Assembly (NCBI GenBank): GCA_035948415.1
Contig: DASZJD010000022.1
Coordinates: 1 to 33,349 of the forward strand
Origin: Acidimicrobiia bacterium
Lineage (GTDB): Bacteria; Actinomycetota; Acidimicrobiia; IMCC26256; PALSA-555
DNA length: 33,349 bases
Reading direction: 5' to 3'
In this document: one piece after another, positions 26,261 to 33,349 of the stretch
Layout: each line of letters starts with the position of its first letter
Position numbering within the stretch: position 1 is the first letter of the stretch
Translations under genes and position numbers: made by a program
The notes under the pieces: generated by a model
What the model was told of the DNA's origin: nothing
Seen by the model: only the letters and a program-made list of their open reading frames with translations
Database searches by the model: none

Positions 26261-26794
26261 ATGGCTGCCCCGCCTCGTCACCACATCCTGTCGGTGCTCG
26301 TCGAGAACCGGTTCGGCGTGCTCAGCCGCATCTCGGGGCTGTTCGCCCGCCGCGGCTTCAACATCGTGTCGCTCGCCGTCAGCCCGACCGAGGACGAACG
26401 GTTCAGCCGGATGACGATCGTCGTCGACGCCGACGAGACGCCCCTCGAGCAGGTCACGAAGCAGCTCAACAAGCTGATCCCGGTCATCAAGATCGTCGAG
26501 CTCAGCCCGGACGAGGCCGTCGAGCGCGAGCTCATGCTCGTCACGGTGAAGGCGACGGCCGACGGGCGGTCCCAGATCACCGAGCTGGCCGCCATCTTCG
26601 AGGCCAAGATCGAGGACGTGGGCTACGAGGCGATCACGATCATGGTGGCCGGGAGCCCGTCCAAGCTCGACGCCATGACCGACCTGCTCCAGCCCTTCGG
26701 CATCGCGGAGGTGCAGCGCACCGGCCGCGTCGCGCTCCCGGTGCTGGCCCGCCGACCGACTCCGCTGCGCGCGGTGCGAGCCCGCGGGGCGTGA
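26261..26794 (+). CDS. ilvN: Acetolactate synthase small (regulatory) subunit IlvN (177 aa)
   Basis: Regulatory partner of IlvB that raises activity and gives feedback inhibition by valine. The N-terminal ACT domain is clear: HHILSVLVENRFGVLSRISG, LFARRGFNIVSLAVSPTED and RMTIVVDAD, with the conserved ligand-site Gly/Asn pattern. The second, C-terminal ALS-type domain follows: ERELMLVTVKATADGRSQI, IFEAKIEDVG and LLQPFGIAEVQRTGRVAL. Length is normal. AGGAG (26251-26255) spans the ilvB stop and lies 5 nt before ATG 26261, so the two subunits are translated together. Confidence 0.96.
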   Translation: MAAPPRHHILSVLVENRFGVLSRISGLFARRGFNIVSLAVSPTEDERFSRMTIVVDADETPLEQVTKQLNKLIPVIKIVELSPDEAVERELMLVTVKATADGRSQITELAAIFEAKIEDVGYEAITIMVAGSPSKLDAMTDLLQPFGIAEVQRTGRVALPVLARRPTPLRAVRARGA

Positions 26795-26926
26795 GCGGCT
26801 GGAGGTGACGCGACGGCGCCCGCTCGGACCTCGCCTCACCCCGGCGCCCGGCCGGCGGGCGCCGCGTCGCCCGGCCGGACCGCGTTCGACCGCCGACATC
26901 GGGCCTGGGGCCCGGCGCTGGCCCTC

Positions 26927-27895
26927 GTGAGCGGCGCCGCGCTCGTGCTCGCGGCGTCGACGCCGGCCGGCGGCGGCCCGAGGCAGCGCCGGGAGGCGCC
27001 GCCGTCCATGCACAGCCTGAGCGTCGGCGGGACCGCGGACCGGGTCGCGGTCGGGCCGAGCGGGGTGTGGGTCGGGGACCTCTCGCGCCTGGCCCGGGTC
27101 GACCCGACGAGCGAGGCCATCGTCGAGGTGCCGGGCGCCACGACGCCGATCGGGGTCGGGCCCGCCGCCGTCTTCGCCGGCGTCTACACCCGGCCCGACA
27201 CCGTCGGCCGGGTCGACCCGACCGGGGCGCGGGTCGGCACGACGATCACCGTCGGTGGGTCCCCAGCCGCCGTCGCCGTCGCCGGCGCGTCGCTCTTCGT
27301 GCTCGACGCCGGCGGGACCCTGACGCGCCTCGACGCGACGACGGGGACGGTCACCGGGCAGCGCCCGCTCGGCAGCTTCGGGTTTGCGCTCGCGGTGGCG
27401 GGCGGCGCGGTGTGGGCGTCCGGCCGGACCGCGGACCCGAACGCCGGCCCCCTCGGATCGCTGCGGGCCCCCCACACCCAAGCCGTGCTGTGGCGCGTCG
27501 ACCCGGTGACGCTCGGCGTGGTCGCCACGATCCCGACCGGCGCCAACTGCGACGCGCTGGCGGCGAGCGACGCGGTCGCGTGGGCGGGGTGCGGGACCGC
27601 CCGCCGCATCGACGCGTCGGCCGACCGCCTCGTGAGCACGAAGGCCGGCGCGCTGAACGGAATCGCGGTCGGGGAGGGGGCGGCGTGGGCGCTGAGCCCC
27701 GACGGCACCGTCACCCGCCTCGACGCGTCGACCGGCCGCGTCGTCGGCACGATCGTCGTGCCGAGCGGCTCGGAGGGAATCGCGGCCGGCGACGGCGCGC
27801 TGTGGGTCGCGAACCCGCACCTGCACGACCCGCCGACCGAGCAAGGAACCGCGACGTTGCTGCGCGTCGCCGTCGGCGCCGGCGGCGGCGGATGA
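26927..27895 (+). CDS. Beta-propeller protein between ilvN and ilvC, N-terminus uncertain (322 aa from GTG 26927)
   Basis: Repeat protein of propeller type: GPSGVWVGDLSRLARVDP, AGASLFVLDAGGTLTRLDAT, GGAVWASGRTADP, DAVAWAGCGTARRIDAS, EGAAWALSPDGTVTRLDAS and DGALWVANPHLHD. No catalytic motif is seen. It resembles the 23193-24335 product in repeat style. GTG 26927 is the first start in frame after the ilvN stop (same frame). The residues just before it, read without a start codon (RRHRAWGPALALV), would complete a typical basic-plus-hydrophobic signal segment continuing into SGAALVLAAS. The true start may therefore lie upstream, hidden by a frameshift or an unusual codon. It separates ilvBN from ilvC and is probably transcribed with ilvBN. 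Confidence 0.65.
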   Translation: MSGAALVLAASTPAGGGPRQRREAPPSMHSLSVGGTADRVAVGPSGVWVGDLSRLARVDPTSEAIVEVPGATTPIGVGPAAVFAGVYTRPDTVGRVDPTGARVGTTITVGGSPAAVAVAGASLFVLDAGGTLTRLDATTGTVTGQRPLGSFGFALAVAGGAVWASGRTADPNAGPLGSLRAPHTQAVLWRVDPVTLGVVATIPTGANCDALAASDAVAWAGCGTARRIDASADRLVSTKAGALNGIAVGEGAAWALSPDGTVTRLDASTGRVVGTIVVPSGSEGIAAGDGALWVANPHLHDPPTEQGTATLLRVAVGAGGGG

Positions 27896-27968
27896 GCGTC
27901 GCGCCGACCACCGCGCGCGCCGCGTCGACCGCGAGCGACGTCCCGCCCCGACACCGCCGGGGCTTCGC

Positions 27969-28008
27969 TACCCTGACCCGCTGCCAGCAGCACCGACCGC
28001 ACGGAGGG
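27969..28008 (+). promoter_or_regulatory. Promoter -10 (TACCCT) and Shine-Dalgarno (GGAGGG) of ilvC
   Basis: TACCCT at 27969-27974 predicts a transcript start near 27981 with about 32 nt of leader. GGAGGG at 28003-28008 lies 4 nt before ATG 28013. ilvC can thus be expressed independently of the ilvBN attenuator; no leader peptide is visible here. Confidence 0.5.
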
Positions 28009-28012
28009 CCCG

Positions 28013-29041
28013 ATGGCTGCGTCCATCTACTACGACGGCGACGCTGACCTCGCCCTGCTCGAGGGCCGGAGGGTCGCCGTCCTCGGCTACGGGTCGCAGG
28101 GACACGCGCACGCGCTGAACCTGCGCGACTCCGGGGTCGACGTGCGCGTCGGGCTCCGGGACGGGTCTCGCTCCTGGGCCAAGGCCGAGGAGGCGGGCCT
28201 GCGGGTGCTCTCGACCGCCGACGCGGTCAAGGAGGCCGACGTCATCATGGTCCTGCTCCCGGACACCGAGCAGGCCCTCGTCTACGAGCGCGACATCGCG
28301 CCGAACCTCGAGGACCGCGACTCCCTGGCCTTCGCCCACGGGTTCAACATCCACTTCGGGCAGATCAAGCCGCCGTCGGGCGTCGACGTCTGGATGATCG
28401 CACCGAAGGGGCCGGGTCACCTTGTCCGGCGCACCTTCGAGGAAGGTGGCGGGGTCCCGTCGCTCGTGGCGGTGTCCGCCGACGAGACCGGGAAGGCCAA
28501 GCAGACCGCGCTCGCCTACGCGAAGGCCATCGGCGCCACCCGGGCCGGCGTGCTCGACACGACCTTCGAGGAGGAGACCGAGACCGACCTCTTCGGGGAG
28601 CAGGTCGTGCTGTGCGGCGGCCTCACCCAGCTCATCATGTCGAGCTACGAGACGCTCGTCGCCGCCGGCTACCAGCCCGAGTCGGCGTACTTCGAGACGC
28701 TGCACGAGGTGAAGCTCATCGTCGACCTCATCTACGAGGGCGGCATCGCGAACATGCGCTACTCGATCTCCGACACCGCGGAGTACGGGGACATGACGCG
28801 AGGCCCGCGGATCATCACCGACGAGACCCGGGCCGAGATGCGACGCATCCTCGACGAGATCCGCGGCGGCAGCTTCGCCAAGGAGTGGATCCTCGAGAAC
28901 AAGGCGGGACGGCCGGTGTTCAACGCCCTGCGGCGGCGCGCCGCCGAGCACCCGATCGAGGAGGTCGGCGAGCGGCTGCGGGCGATGATGCCCTGGATCG
29001 GCCAGGGGAAGGCTCGACCCCAAGACGTGTCCGGCGGCTGA
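28013..29041 (+). CDS. ilvC: Ketol-acid reductoisomerase IlvC, class I (342 aa)
   Basis: Converts acetolactate or acetohydroxybutyrate to the dihydroxy acids used by IlvD, with Mg and a nicotinamide cofactor. The Rossmann motif is [20 protein letters not shown], followed by [10 protein letters not shown]. The Arg and Ser residues of that loop are those that bind the NADPH phosphate in this family. The all-helical knotted domain carries the metal ligands in [18 protein letters not shown] and in [18 protein letters not shown], and SISDTAEYG follows. Length is typical of class I enzymes. The plsY-like gene starts 10 nt downstream in the same direction. Confidence 0.97.
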   Translation: MAASIYYDGDADLALLEGRRVAVLGYGSQGHAHALNLRDSGVDVRVGLRDGSRSWAKAEEAGLRVLSTADAVKEADVIMVLLPDTEQALVYERDIAPNLEDRDSLAFAHGFNIHFGQIKPPSGVDVWMIAPKGPGHLVRRTFEEGGGVPSLVAVSADETGKAKQTALAYAKAIGATRAGVLDTTFEEETETDLFGEQVVLCGGLTQLIMSSYETLVAAGYQPESAYFETLHEVKLIVDLIYEGGIANMRYSISDTAEYGDMTRGPRIITDETRAEMRRILDEIRGGSFAKEWILENKAGRPVFNALRRRAAEHPIEEVGERLRAMMPWIGQGKARPQDVSGG

Positions 29042-29051
29042 CGGGCCTCCG

Positions 29052-29657
29052 GTGAGCGACCCGCTGACGGTCGCAGCCGCCGTCGGGGCCGGCTACGGGC
29101 TCGGCACCTTCCCCACCGCGGTCCTCGTCACCCGGGCCGCGACGCGAGGCCGGGTGGACATCCGGGCGGTCGGGACCGGCAACCCGGGCGGCCTCAACAC
29201 CGCCCACGTGCTCGGCGCCCGCTGGGGCGCGCTCGTGATGATCGTCGACGCCCTGAAGGGGGCCGCCGCGGGGGTGCTCGGGTGGGTGATCGCCGGACCC
29301 ACCGGCGCCTACGCCGGCGCCACCGCCGCCATCGCCGGCCACATCTGGCCCGTGTGGACGCGCTTCCGCGGCGGCAAGGGCGTCGCCACCTCGGCGGGGT
29401 CGGTGCTGGCGGTGTTCCCGGCCTTCTTCCCGATCGACGCCGGCGTCGCGGCCGCGGGCGCGCTCCGGCTGCGGAACACCGAGCGCGCCATCCGCGTCAG
29501 CTGCACGGTCTGGGTCGTCGCGTCCTTCGCCTGGTGGGCGGCGGCGCTGCCGAACCTCTGGGGGCCGGACCCGACCATCGCCCTGCCGCTGTCCCAGACC
29601 GCCGGCGCGGCCTGCATCCTCGTGAAGTTCTACGAGGCCCGGCGGCGCGACGGGTGA
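29052..29657 (+). CDS. plsY: PlsY-like acyl-phosphate glycerol-3-phosphate acyltransferase, divergent (201 aa)
   Basis: Membrane protein of the PlsY family, which transfers acyl groups from acyl-phosphate to glycerol-3-phosphate. About five hydrophobic segments are seen. Two family blocks are recognisable: AVGTGNPGGLNTAHVLG, matching the S-G-N-x-G-A-T-N region, and GHIWPVWTRFRGGKGVATSAG, matching the G-G-K-G-x-A-T region. In the first block the usual Ala-Thr is Gly-Leu and the usual Arg is not in place. The third family motif (H-x-E-N-I-x-R-L near the C-terminus) is not visible; the protein ends ILVKFYEARRRDG. It may have reduced or changed activity. The GTG start follows the ilvC stop by 10 nt; its stop overlaps the degV GTG by 4 nt. 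Confidence 0.8.
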   Translation: MSDPLTVAAAVGAGYGLGTFPTAVLVTRAATRGRVDIRAVGTGNPGGLNTAHVLGARWGALVMIVDALKGAAAGVLGWVIAGPTGAYAGATAAIAGHIWPVWTRFRGGKGVATSAGSVLAVFPAFFPIDAGVAAAGALRLRNTERAIRVSCTVWVVASFAWWAAALPNLWGPDPTIALPLSQTAGAACILVKFYEARRRDG

Positions 29658-30490
29658 TCGCGCTCGTCACCGACTCGAACGCCTTGCTCCCGGACGACCT
29701 CCGGGCCCGATTCGACGTCGACGTGGTGCCGCTCACCGTCGTCGTGGACGGACGGGCCTACGCCGAGGGCGTCGACCTGACCACGGCCGACTTCTACGCC
29801 CACCTCGCCGCCGGCGCCTCGGTCTCGACCGCGGCGCCGTCGCCGGGGGCATTCGTCGCCGCCTACGAGCGCGCCGCGGCGCGGGGAGCCGACGCCGTCC
29901 TGTCGGTGCACATCGGCTCGAACACGTCGGCCACGCTCGCCAGCGCCCGGCTGGCGGCGCAGGGGGCCGCCATCCCGGTCGAGCTCGTCGACACCGGCAC
30001 CGCGTCCTTCCCGGTGGCGTGCTGCGTCTGGGCCGCCGGGCTCGCCCTCGCGCGCGGGGCGCCCCTGGCCGCTGCGGCCGGCGCCGCCCGGGCCGTCGCC
30101 GGCGAGGTCGGGAACGTGTTCGTCGTCGGGGCCGTCGACCTGGCCCGACGGGGCGGTCGCCTGGGCCGCGACGCCGAGGCCGCCGAGGGGCGGCCCGTCG
30201 TCGCCCTGCGGGGCGGGACGATGGAGGTCGTGGACCGGGCCCACGACGTCGAGGGCGCGGTCCGGGCGATCGGGGCCGAGTTCGGGCGCGCCGCCGCCGG
30301 CCGGCCGATGCGGTGCGGCGTCGGCGACGCCGCCGCCGCCGACCTGGCGGCGCTCCTCGAGGCCGAGCTCGGCGGACGCCCGGAGGTCGTCGACCTCGTC
30401 CGGTACCAGGTCGGCCCGTCGGTGGCCGCGCACACCGGCCTCGGCACCGCCGGCGCGGTCTACTTCCCGGCCGAGCTCGCGGCCTCCTGA
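29654..30490 (+). CDS. DegV/FakB-family fatty-acid-binding protein (278 aa)
   Basis: DegV proteins bind a fatty acid, and FakB members present it to the kinase FakA to make acyl-phosphate. Seen here are IALVTDSNALLPDDL, PLTVVVDGRAYAEGVDL, ASVSTAAPSPGAFVAAY with the ligand-contacting Ser/Thr, HIGSNTSATLASAR, VDTGTASFPVA and GAVDLARRGGRLG. Length is normal. The GTG overlaps the plsY-like stop (GTGA). Because PlsY uses acyl-phosphate, this coupling suggests a shared path for incorporating fatty acids into phospholipid. No FakA (DAK-domain) gene is seen in the window, so the partner kinase would have to be elsewhere. Confidence 0.88.
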   Translation: MIALVTDSNALLPDDLRARFDVDVVPLTVVVDGRAYAEGVDLTTADFYAHLAAGASVSTAAPSPGAFVAAYERAAARGADAVLSVHIGSNTSATLASARLAAQGAAIPVELVDTGTASFPVACCVWAAGLALARGAPLAAAAGAARAVAGEVGNVFVVGAVDLARRGGRLGRDAEAAEGRPVVALRGGTMEVVDRAHDVEGAVRAIGAEFGRAAAGRPMRCGVGDAAAADLAALLEAELGGRPEVVDLVRYQVGPSVAAHTGLGTAGAVYFPAELAAS

Positions 30491-30509
30491 CCGGGAGGAC
30501 GCGACCCGC

Positions 30510-31019
30510 TCACGCCGGTGGGCAGCCCCGGTCCTCGACGTAGCCGGCGTCGGGGCCGGCGACCGGCGCGCCGATGGCGTCGGTGGCCTGCTCGACGTCG
30601 AGCACCACCATCGCCGCCGACGCGGCCACGCAGACGCGCCGCTTGGCGTCGAGGACCGTCGCCTCGGTGCCGATGCGGCGCTCCGACCGGTCCGCGACCC
30701 GGGCCTCCACCCGGTACGGACGCCCGAGCCGCACCGGCCACGCGAAGCGCGCCGTCGTCTCGCCGGTGTAGGCGAACCTGCCCGCGAGCGCGATCGTCGC
30801 CCAGCTCATGGCCTCGTCGATGAGGGCCAGCGTCACCCCGCCGTGCACGAGCGTGGGGGCGCCCGAGAACTCGGCCGGCAGCTCGAAGTCGGCGAACACC
30901 ACGTGGGCATCGGTGTCCTCGAAGAACGGCACCTGCAGGCCACGGGCGTTCGACGGGTCGCAGACGAAGCAGCGACTGTCGAACCCGAAGCGCGACGCGT
31001 CGAGCCGCTCGACCGTCAC
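30510..31019 (-). CDS. Hotdog-fold thioesterase, PaaI/4HBT-like (169 aa)
   Basis: Predicted acyl-CoA thioesterase. An N-terminal CFVCDPSNARGLQV segment, found in one branch of such proteins, precedes the hotdog core. The core has APTLVHGGVTLALIDEAM with His59-Gly-Gly and Asp68-Glu69 in the usual helix, then RFAWPVRLGRPYRVEARV and VCVAASAAMVVLD. The substrate is unknown. GTG 31019 follows a strong GGAGGTGA lying on the 3' end of the flavoprotein gene, and the stop of that gene is 4 nt upstream, so the two form one operon. It is convergent with degV. Confidence 0.85.
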   Translation of the reverse strand: MTVERLDASRFGFDSRCFVCDPSNARGLQVPFFEDTDAHVVFADFELPAEFSGAPTLVHGGVTLALIDEAMSWATIALAGRFAYTGETTARFAWPVRLGRPYRVEARVADRSERRIGTEATVLDAKRRVCVAASAAMVVLDVEQATDAIGAPVAGPDAGYVEDRGCPPA

Positions 31020-31023
31020 CGGC

Positions 31024-32439
31024 TCACCTCCGCTTGACGAGCCAGCGGTACTTCTCGGCCTTCTCGAACGCCGCCTCCCCGGCCAGCTGGCCGATCGAGG
31101 TCGAGACCGTCGGGTAGACGTGCATGAACTGGCTGAGGCTGCTGAGGCTGACGTCCTCGGCGATCGCCAGCGCGAACTCGTGGATCATCTCGCCCGCCGC
31201 CGGCGCCAGGATGTGCGCGCCCACGATCCGCTTCTTGTGGGTGATCACCACGACCGCCCCGTCGGTGGCCCCGTCGGCGCGGGACCGGTCGTTGTGGATG
31301 AGGTCCTGGTGCCAGACCTCGACGTCGCCCTTGAACTCGTCGCGGGCCTCGGCCTCGGTGAGGCCGGTGTGCGCCAGCTCGGGGTCGGTGAAGGTGCACC
31401 AGGGGACGCTGGCGACGACCTTGCCGGTGCCGACGATGAACATGTCGCGCACGGCCCGGACGCCCTCGTACGCGGCGGAGTGCGTGAACAGGTACCGGCC
31501 CGCGATGTCGCCGCAGGCGTAGATGGTGTGGACGCTCGTCCGACCCCGGTTGTCGACGACGACGCCCTTCGGGCCGGTCTCGATCCCGAGCTCCTCGAGG
31601 CCGAGGCCCTCGATGTTCGGCCGCCGTCCCACCCCCACCAGCAGCTCGTCGGCCCCCCACGTCGTCGGCTGGCCGTCCTCGGTGCCGTGCACCACCTTCC
31701 TGCCGCCTTCCCGGGTCACCCGCTCGGTCTCCACGTTGAACCGGAGGTCGACGCCCTCGCCCCGCAGGTGCTCGACGAGCTTGTCGACGAGCGCGGGCTC
31801 GTCGCGGGGCAGGACCCGCGGCCCCTTCTGGAGCAGCGTCGTCGGGATATCGAGCCGCGTGAAGCCCTGGCTCATCTCGACGCAGATCGGGCCGCCGCCG
31901 ATGCTCACGAAGCTGGCTGGCGGGTCGGTCAGCTCGAAGAGCGACTCGCTCGTGACGTAGCCGACCTCGTCGAGGCCTTCGATCGACGGCACTGCGGGCC
32001 GACTGCCGGTGCAGAGCAGCACGTAGCGGGTCGTGAGCTCCCGGTCGCCCTCCTCGGTCTTCACGACGACCGTGTTGGGCCCGGTCACCCGGGCGGGCCC
32101 GGCGACGATCTCGACGCCCATGGCCCGGAAGCGGTCGGGGTTGTCGTCGGTGTCCGCCACCTGGCGCTGGACCGAGCGGATCCGCTCCCAGACCCGACCG
32201 CGGTCGACGGTCGGCGCGACCGGCTCGATCCCCCAGTGGTCGGCGTGGCGCATGTGATCCGCGACCTTGCCGGAGGCGAGGAGGGCCTTGCTCGGCACGC
32301 AGCCGGTCCACAGGCAGTCACCCCCGACCCGGCCCCGCTCCGCGACCGCGACCTTCAGGCCCAGGGTGGCGGCGAACTCGGCGGCAACCATGCCGCCCGA
32401 GCCCATGCCCACGATGACGAGGTCGATGTTGTCGGCCAT
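31024..32439 (-). CDS. Pyridine nucleotide-disulfide oxidoreductase, MerA/Lpd-like (471 aa)
   Basis: FAD enzyme of the disulfide reductase class. The N-terminal FAD motif is DLVIVGMGSGGMVAAEFAA. The redox disulfide is C42-C47 in VGGDCLWTGCVPSKALL, the NAD(P) motif SIGGGPICVEMSQG, and the second FAD block IYACGDIAGRYLFTHSA. The C-terminal interface motif of dihydrolipoamide dehydrogenase (H-x-H-P-T-x-S-E) reads HVYPTVST here, so the catalytic His and Glu are replaced by Tyr442 and Thr447. There is also no terminal vicinal Cys pair or HMA domain as in mercuric reductase. It is therefore neither a standard Lpd nor a standard MerA, and its acceptor is unknown. ATG 32439 has AGGAGGG 8 nt upstream and TAGATT as -10. 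It heads an operon with the thioesterase. Confidence 0.85.
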   Translation of the reverse strand: MADNIDLVIVGMGSGGMVAAEFAATLGLKVAVAERGRVGGDCLWTGCVPSKALLASGKVADHMRHADHWGIEPVAPTVDRGRVWERIRSVQRQVADTDDNPDRFRAMGVEIVAGPARVTGPNTVVVKTEEGDRELTTRYVLLCTGSRPAVPSIEGLDEVGYVTSESLFELTDPPASFVSIGGGPICVEMSQGFTRLDIPTTLLQKGPRVLPRDEPALVDKLVEHLRGEGVDLRFNVETERVTREGGRKVVHGTEDGQPTTWGADELLVGVGRRPNIEGLGLEELGIETGPKGVVVDNRGRTSVHTIYACGDIAGRYLFTHSAAYEGVRAVRDMFIVGTGKVVASVPWCTFTDPELAHTGLTEAEARDEFKGDVEVWHQDLIHNDRSRADGATDGAVVVITHKKRIVGAHILAPAAGEMIHEFALAIAEDVSLSSLSQFMHVYPTVSTSIGQLAGEAAFEKAEKYRWLVKRR

Positions 32440-32473
32440 GTCGGATGCCCTCCTGCCGGCTCCCCGGCGTCGC

Positions 32474-32479
32474 AATCTA
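32474..32479 (-). promoter_or_regulatory. -10 element (TAGATT) of the flavoprotein-thioesterase operon
   Basis: TAGATT on the minus strand predicts a start near 32467 and a leader of about 28 nt carrying AGGAGGG (32454-32448). The remaining 32480-32685 stretch before the Nei stop shows no gene I can support. Confidence 0.45.
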
Positions 32480-32685
32480 GGTGGGGTTCGGCACCGAGGA
32501 CAGGGCCGGATCAGCGCCGCGCTCGGGGTGATCCGCGAGCGTGGGCCGAGGCGAGGGTGGGGCCGTGGCAATCGCGGTGCGCGCACCCCAGCACGACCCG
32601 CCCGCGTCAGCGCACATGGTCCGGAGCGCCCGGGGGGCGTTCGCGACGCTCGGAGGCGCGGCGCGCTCGGCCGCCGATCCGCCCG

Positions 32686-33349
32686 CTACGGGGATCGGGG
32701 CTGGCAGGCCGGACACCAGTAGGTGGAGCGGGCGTGGCTCCCCTGGCGTCGGCACCGGATCGTGGCGCCGCAGCGAGGGCACGCCTCGCCCGCCCGGCCG
32801 TACACCGCCAGGCCCCGCGGCGTCGTGGCGCGGCGGTCGCGATCGAGGTTGGCGCGCAGCATCGCCGACGCCGTCTCCAGCAGCTCCCGCCGGACGCGGT
32901 CGTCGAGCGCGCCGACGGGGGTCCCGGGCTCGATGGCACGGGCGAAGCACACCTCGCTCTTGTACACGTTGCCGATACCGGCCGCGACCCGCTGGTCGAG
33001 CAGGGCGACGCCCACCTCGGTGGCCGGGTCGAGGCGATCGAGGCGACGGACGGCGTCGTCGAGGTCGGCGTCGGCGCGGCAGAGATCCGGCCCGAGCGCG
33101 TTCAGCGCCGCGTGCCGCCCGAGGCGGCGGCGGTCGAGGAGCTCCACCGTCGGCGCGGAGAAGCACACGGCGACGGTCCCGTCCTGGACCTGGAGGACGG
33201 CCACCGCGCGCGCCCGCGGCTTCCGCCAGGGCTCACCGACTCGGTAGAGGTGCCAGCTGCCGGTCATCCGCAGGTGGGTGTGGAGGACGTGCCCGTCGGC
33301 GAAGTGGACGAGCAGGTGCTTGCCGCGGGCTTCGACCGCGAGGACGGTG
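32686..33349 (-). CDS. Endonuclease VIII (Nei)-family DNA glycosylase, partial (3' part, 221 codons)
   Basis: Base-excision-repair glycosylase/AP lyase for oxidised bases; the 5' end with the catalytic Pro-Glu lies outside the window. The visible part begins TVLAVEARGKHLLVHFADG, holding the conserved Lys, then LHTHLRMTGSWHLYRVGEPW. Next come PRARAVAVLQV, LGPDLCRADADLD, ALLDQRVAAGIGNVYKSEVC (helix-two-turn-helix) and a complete zinc finger, CPRCGATIRC to STYWCPACQ, with Cys4 spacing. RMTGSWHLY and the KSEVCF-type helix favour the Nei branch over Fpg. ATG 33267 would truncate the enzyme before the conserved Lys, so the frame must continue beyond the window edge. Confidence 0.9.
   Translation of the reverse strand, partial: TVLAVEARGKHLLVHFADGHVLHTHLRMTGSWHLYRVGEPWRKPRARAVAVLQVQDGTVAVCFSAPTVELLDRRRLGRHAALNALGPDLCRADADLDDAVRRLDRLDPATEVGVALLDQRVAAGIGNVYKSEVCFARAIEPGTPVGALDDRVRRELLETASAMLRANLDRDRRATTPRGLAVYGRAGEACPRCGATIRCRRQGSHARSTYWCPACQPRSP

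Noticed and set aside
26805-26930. GTG 26805 as an independent small gene
   Set aside because: GGAG abuts the codon without spacing, the 41-residue product is Arg/Pro-rich like random GC-rich frames, and it is better considered only as a possible lost N-terminus of the next gene.

Overview
This window looks like a chromosomal segment from a very GC-rich actinobacterium. An uncultured member of the Acidimicrobiia or a related lineage is my best guess. The reasons are strong G/C bias at third codon positions, frequent GTG starts, a PASTA-domain Ser/Thr kinase, a GatCAB amidotransferase, paired MaoC-type dehydratases, methylmalonyl-CoA mutase, and many starts preceded at 6-8 nt by a TANNNT -10 element (leaderless mRNAs). 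The lineage is an inference from gene content, not a computed placement. I see no rRNA, tRNA, CRISPR array, insertion sequence or phage gene.

Layout. 1-1276 (minus): 5' part of a methylmalonyl-CoA mutase large subunit and a small hypothetical gene. 1371-4899 (plus): cysteine desulfurase, tRNA 2-thiouridylase MnmA and a Tat-exported GH28-like enzyme, joined by 4-nt stop/start overlaps. 4868-5782 (minus): a membrane protein. 5891-9849 (plus): NAD-dependent DNA ligase coupled to a two-gene MaoC/Had-type dehydratase, then a zinc alcohol dehydrogenase. 9851-12291: a small anchored protein divergent from a four-PASTA kinase. 12378-13733: an SDR convergent with an SCP2-domain protein. 13818-17014: gatC-gatA-gatB. 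17027-19203 (minus): an Asp-box propeller protein followed by a class II aldolase-domain protein with an extra N-terminal region. Between these two lie three copies of a 9-bp inverted motif.

19251-29041 carries the branched-chain amino acid genes: ilvD, then ilvB-ilvN and ilvC. They are interrupted by an Fpg-like glycosylase, a GH43-like lipoprotein and two related secreted or anchored beta-propeller proteins. In front of ilvB lies a compact attenuator: an 11-residue leader peptide ending in Leu-Ile-Val-Val-Val-Thr, a hairpin, and a perfect 10-bp terminator stem followed by TTTC. 29052-30490 couples a divergent PlsY-like acyltransferase to a DegV/FakB-type fatty-acid-binding protein. 30510-33349 (minus) holds a hotdog thioesterase, a disulfide flavoprotein and the 3' part of a Nei-type DNA glycosylase.

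Most genes are ordinary housekeeping genes. The observations most worth follow-up are the ilvB attenuator, the leaderless-promoter grammar that fixes many starts, the triple inverted repeat upstream of the aldolase-domain gene, the plsY-degV coupling with a motif-poor PlsY, and several enzymes that lack canonical catalytic or metal-binding residues. I did not find a clearly new multi-gene system.
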